A stretch of DNA of 64,000 bases from the NCBI RefSeq assembly GCF_040436345.1, contig NC_133224.1, positions 15,136,703-15,200,702 on the forward strand. The letters are read 5' to 3'. The notes under the pieces are model-generated. The model had not been told where the DNA came from, did no database searches, and saw only the letters and a list, made by a program, of their open reading frames with translations. Of the stretch, positions 60,291-64,000 are shown piece by piece (the stretch's first letter is position 1; the number at the start of each line of letters is the position of its first letter). The translations under genes and the position numbers were made by a program. This DNA comes from Pagrus major (lineage: Eukaryota; Chordata; Actinopteri; Spariformes; Sparidae).

Positions 60291-60598
60291 CGTGAGAATT
60301 TTTGAAAATACAAAAATTATAGAATAACTTATTTAAGTGAGGCCCAGCTATTTTTTCTAATTACCCTAATCCCTGTTCAAGTCCTGGTCAACAGTCAGTA
60401 TCTGAAAAAACTTCAAAACAAGGCATGACCTGTTCAACCAGCTCTTTGCATCAAAGCACCAGTCAAACTGTCACCCCACCTCAACTCTGTCTGTATTCAG
60501 TGTGGGCTCCTAGCACTCTGATAAGCAAAGCTGGACTCACTCCTTTAAAAAGCCACACACGTTTAAAATTTATCCCAATTTCTCTTCCCCATGCTCAG

Positions 60599-60934
<336 letters not shown>

Positions 60935-60982
60935 CTACGCCAAGCCCATCTCCTCCAACACACTCCTAGGCGACTCATCCTC
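60935..60982 (-). CDS. ap1s1: ap1s1, AP-1 complex subunit sigma-1A, last coding exon
   Basis: Sixteen codons translate to EDESPRSVLEEMGLA and a TAG stop, identical to the C-terminus of vertebrate AP1S1. The exon follows a strong acceptor: a branch-like CTAAC, a pyrimidine run and TTTACAG ending at 60983. AP1S1 is the small sigma subunit of the AP-1 clathrin adaptor, which sorts cargo at the trans-Golgi network and endosomes. The remaining exons (about 140 residues) are not found before 64000, so they lie past the right edge. AP1S1 neighbours VGF in mammals, which supports the call. AP1S2 and AP1S3 have different C-termini. Confidence 0.9.
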   Translation of the reverse strand, partial: EDESPRSVLEEMGLA

Positions 60983-60985
60983 CTG

Positions 60986-62194
60986 TAAAGGAAAACACAG
61001 AAACGTTAGAATGGACGAGTCACTTACACTTTTTTTTAAAAAAAACTATGTAAAAAAATGACAAATTACAGACATGAATCACTACAGTCAGCTGTACCAT
61101 TTATATCACGTAACATTATGGCATAATGAATCCCTGAAACATTTAGAAATGTGGAAAGAAAAATAAACATAATCCAGTTTATGGCAGATCACAGACCATA
61201 CTGCACTGGGAAAGTTCTACTCTGTATTTCTCAAAAATATTTATTGGAGATGTGAACTACTATATTACACTTCTGCTTATAAATAGGAGACACTGTGCCT
61301 CAAAATAAAGGGCGGACCTGATAAAATGAGTAGAATTTCAGTGAAAATTTCCTCATAGAAATGAACCGTGACCCAAAGCCAGTTTGGCTGCAAGAATAAT
61401 GAACCTTAGTAAAGGCAAGCAGAGTGCAGGCACTGCTGCCACACCAGGCTGAAGTAAGTTTGGTAATCACCAGCTGGGCAACGGTTTAACCCAACAGAGT
61501 CTGCATTAAGTCTGATCATAGATTTTGTCCTTCACAATGCCACCCTGTTGTAGCATGTGCCCCCATAAGCCTATAGCATAACTTTCTAACAGATTTCATG
61601 TAATATGTTGAGATAATCTGCTAACTGATAGATATAGAAATGTGGAGCTAGAACAGTCAAATAAAACTTAACTGCAAATGAAAACAGCTCTTTGTTTTAA
61701 ATGTCATTAGTTGTCAGTTTCAACTTTCTGTCCATGTTTTGGGGTGGAGAAGAGGGGTTTAAGAGTAGGGCCATAGTGTGATTTATGTTTATGAGAAAAA
61801 AAGTCACTCCTCTGGGTGGCAAAGTCTGTTCTGGTCAACCCACGATGGCATCCATGGGTTCACCCGGGACTGCCAAACTACAAGTATGTTTAGTCTGTCT
61901 ATCTGTGCTGTCATTTCTTCACATCATGCCAGGCTGCATTTAAGGTAACTTAACTAACGGCATTCTGGTAGATGTCTGCCAAAACATCCTCTGACATTTA
62001 CCAATGTTAGCTAGCATCAGCGATAATCTTTATCCAGCTTACACTAGTTTAAAATGAGTTTTTATGTGCTTCAGACTGACAATGAAACATCTTGGTGGGA
62101 ATATTCAAGTCTGAGGGTGTAATGCCTACTCTGGAGTTAGAGACCTGCACAGAAGTAACTCCACCAACTCCATCCTTCAGAGACATGTTATAAA
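60986..62194 (-). other. ap1s1 intron sequence (partial)
   Basis: Upstream of the last ap1s1 exon. No further ap1s1 exon is recognisable here, so this and the region to the right edge are inferred to be one large intron. Confidence 0.5.
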
Positions 62195-62500
62195 ACTCTG
62201 GTTAGCATTTTTGTGGAGAAGGATTCACACTGCAGCAGGATAATGAGCCCAAACACCTCAAAGCTTTGTAAGAACTACTTGAAGACCAAAGAGTCCTGAC
62301 TGTCATGGACCACAGTCACCTGACCTCAACCCATTCGACATTTATGGGGGCACTTGAAGAGTGAGAAAGTCAAACATTCAGTGACATCACAAGAAGCTTT
62401 GTGGAACACTGTCAAATCATGCTGGGATAACATGAGCCATCAGGTTAGCACAAACTTGTGGAGTCCATGCCAGCTCAGTACATGCTGTCATTAATGAAGC
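62195..62500 (+). mobile_element. Tc1-like transposase 3' fragment (family A, copy 2)
   Basis: Contains CACTGCAGCAGGATAATGAG (QQDNEPKH block, with the second catalytic Asp), GTCACCTGACCTCAACCC (PDLN) and GTGGAGTCCATGCCAGCTCA (C-terminus). Frameshifted. Same family as 59828-60150. Confidence 0.75.
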
Positions 62501-62734
62501 AAAACTGTGAAGACTGAATGCTAATATATAAGTGGCCCTATTAGCTGAATGTAGTCTGCCTGCACTGCAAGTTTGGATGACGGGGGAGTCACAATGGTCA
62601 ATGGGACTCAGCTCGACCAACCTCAGCCACCTCCCAGTGAATATTGCTGGACACCAGACTGAGAATGAACACTGCTGCATGGCTAGCTGGTTAGCATGCT
62701 GACTTCAGTAGTATACTTTGCAACACAATACATA

Positions 62735-62937
62735 CAGCGGGGAAAATAAGTATTGAACGCGTCAACATTTTTCTGTCAATGGTTTTAATGTTGTGGCTGA
62801 TCAGTGTATATGTTTTGATTTCTTTGTATGTGTGGATTACTTGGGTTGTTACCGACATCTGGTGACAATTTCATGTCAATAGCCCCATCAGAAATATATT
62901 TACTGAGAAAAATGTTGATGTGTTATTTTCCCCGCTG
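62735..62937. mobile_element. Tc1-type MITE with TA target duplication
   Basis: Ends CAGCGGGGAAAATAAG and its inverse ATTTTCCCCGCTG, each flanked by TA (62733-62734 and 62938-62939). The first 40 bp are repeated inverted at the right end (CAACATTTTTCT against AGAAAAATGTTG). Near the left it carries AATGTTGTGGCTGATCAGTG, the terminal phrase of a different Tc1-type family. Non-coding, 203 bp. Confidence 0.85.
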
Positions 62938-63072
62938 TAAGCATAAGTTCACCACTGTTGTTTATTTACACTATTGAAAATTCTGGCCATTTCTGACAAA
63001 TTGCTCCTTCATTGCAGTTGCAGTTTCTGGTGAACTCTTGGATGCTTTTGCTGTGTGCTAGGTGTGTGACTA

Positions 63073-64000
63073 CAGGTGCATCTCAATAAATTAGAATATC
63101 GTGGATTACACACCAAGTGAAATAATTCAAGCCTTTATTTATTTTAATCTTGATGATTACGGCTTACAGCTCATGAAAACCCAAAATTCAGTGTCTCAGA
63201 AAATTTGAATATTACATAAAACCAGTAAAAAAAAAGGATTGTTAATACAGAAATGTCGGCCTTCTGAAAAGTATGTTCTTGCATATGCACTCAGTACTTG
63301 GTTGGGGCTCCTTTTGCATGAATTACTGCATCAATGCGGCGTGGCATGGAGTCAATCAGCCGGTGGCACTGCTGAGGTGTTATGGAAGCCCAGGTTGCTT
63401 CGATAGCAGCCTTCAGCTCATCTGCATTGTTGGGTCTCGTGTCTGTCATCTTCCTCTTGACAATACCCCATACACTTTCTATGGAGTTCAGGTCAGGCGA
63501 GTTTGCTGGCCAATCAAGCACAGTAATCCCATGGTCATTAAACCAGGTACTGGTACTTTTGGCAGTGTGGGCAGGTGCCAAGTCCTGCTGGAAAATGAAT
63601 GAATTCCGTGCCTCTCCACTCTTCCTCCAGACTCCGGGACCTTGATTTCCAAATGAAATGCAAAATTTACTTTCATCTGAAAAGAGGACTTTGGACCACT
63701 GAGCGACAGACCAGTTCTTTTTCTCCTTAGCCCAGGTAAGACGCTTCGGACGTTGTCTCTGGTTCAGGAGTGGCTTGACACGAGGAATGCGACAGTTGTA
63801 GCCCATGTCCTGGATACGTCTGTGCATGGTGGCTCTTGATGCACTGACTTCTGCCTCAGTCCACTCGTTGTGAAGCTCCCCCACATTTTTGAATGGCCTT
63901 TGCTTGACAATCCTCTCCAGGCTGCGGTTATGCCTGTTGCTTGTGCACCTTTTCCTACCACACTTTTCCTTCCACTCAACTTTCTATGAATATGCTTGGC
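63073..64000 (-). mobile_element. Tc1 transposon (right end outside window)
   Basis: The left terminus, CAGGTGCATCTCAATAAATT, follows TA at 63071-63072. A non-coding subterminal region then runs to about 63290. The transposase gene fills the rest in minus orientation. The opposite terminal repeat is beyond 64000. Confidence 0.88.
63291..63985 (-). pseudogene. Tc1 transposase with internal in-frame deletion
   Basis: The reading frame is open from about 63985 (KCGRKRCTSNRHNRSLE-type, GR-rich linker and second helix-turn-helix) through ASRATMHRRIQDMGY, LLNQRQRPKRLTWAKEKKNW and VLFSDESKF (first catalytic Asp). It continues FQQDLAPAHTAKS (second Asp) and SPDLNSIESVWG (Glu), ending GAPTKY and TGA at 63293. 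Between GEARN and SFIFQQD about 60-65 residues usual in this family are missing, without loss of frame. That segment contains the WG-box core of the RNase H fold, so the protein cannot be active. The N-terminal part lies past the edge. Confidence 0.85.

Overview
This window is eukaryotic, and almost certainly from a teleost (percomorph-like) fish. It holds a few intron-containing or widely spaced vertebrate genes in AT-rich intergenic DNA packed with fish-type repeats: Tc1/mariner, PIF/Harbinger, Ty3/Gypsy, Penelope/Neptune, CR1/Rex1-, L2- and Tx1/L1-type LINEs, a tRNA-derived SINE, foldback MITEs and long (CA)n, (GT)n, (TA)n and (GAT)n tracts. I see no bacterial features, operons or CRISPR arrays.

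Four real host genes can be supported. (1) snapc2 (snRNA-activating complex subunit 2), minus strand, positions 6360 down to 20: five coding exons with GT-AG junctions and matching phases; the 3' end lies outside the left edge. (2) A tRNA-Leu(AAG) gene at 8037-8118, minus. (3) vgf (neurosecretory granin VGF): one large coding exon at 33224-35428, minus, with a probable 5'UTR exon near 38760-38997 and a TATA/E-box/CRE promoter at about 39025-39084. (4) The last 16-codon coding exon of ap1s1 (AP-1 clathrin adaptor sigma-1A) at 60935-60982, minus; its other exons lie beyond the right edge. AP1S1 and VGF are also neighbours in mammals, so the right part of the window is an ancient syntenic block. 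The genes act in unrelated processes (snRNA transcription, translation, peptide secretion, vesicle coating).

Layout: 1-6.4 kb snapc2; 6.4-8.2 kb its 5' flank, repeats and the tRNA; 8.2-28.6 kb a transposon graveyard with nested insertions (LTR-like insert in Tc1, SINE in a Gypsy gag, unclassified insert in a LINE); 28.6-33.2 kb gene-poor DNA with a Tc1 remnant; 33.2-39.2 kb vgf; 39.2-44.6 kb gene-poor DNA with minisatellites; 44.6-49.1 kb a large decayed gene (about 1,400 codons) with paired CxxC/HxxC motifs and a FEN/XPG-like (PIN-fold) nuclease domain; 49.2-54.9 kb gene-poor; 54.9-57.6 kb LINE fragments, one inside a pair of long inverted arms; 57.6-64 kb the ap1s1 terminal exon, a pure (CA)64 tract and several Tc1-type elements.

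The most interesting item is the FEN/XPG-like gene at 44.8-49.0 kb. I cannot assign it to a named transposon superfamily or host gene. It looks like one recently decayed copy of a multi-copy family.
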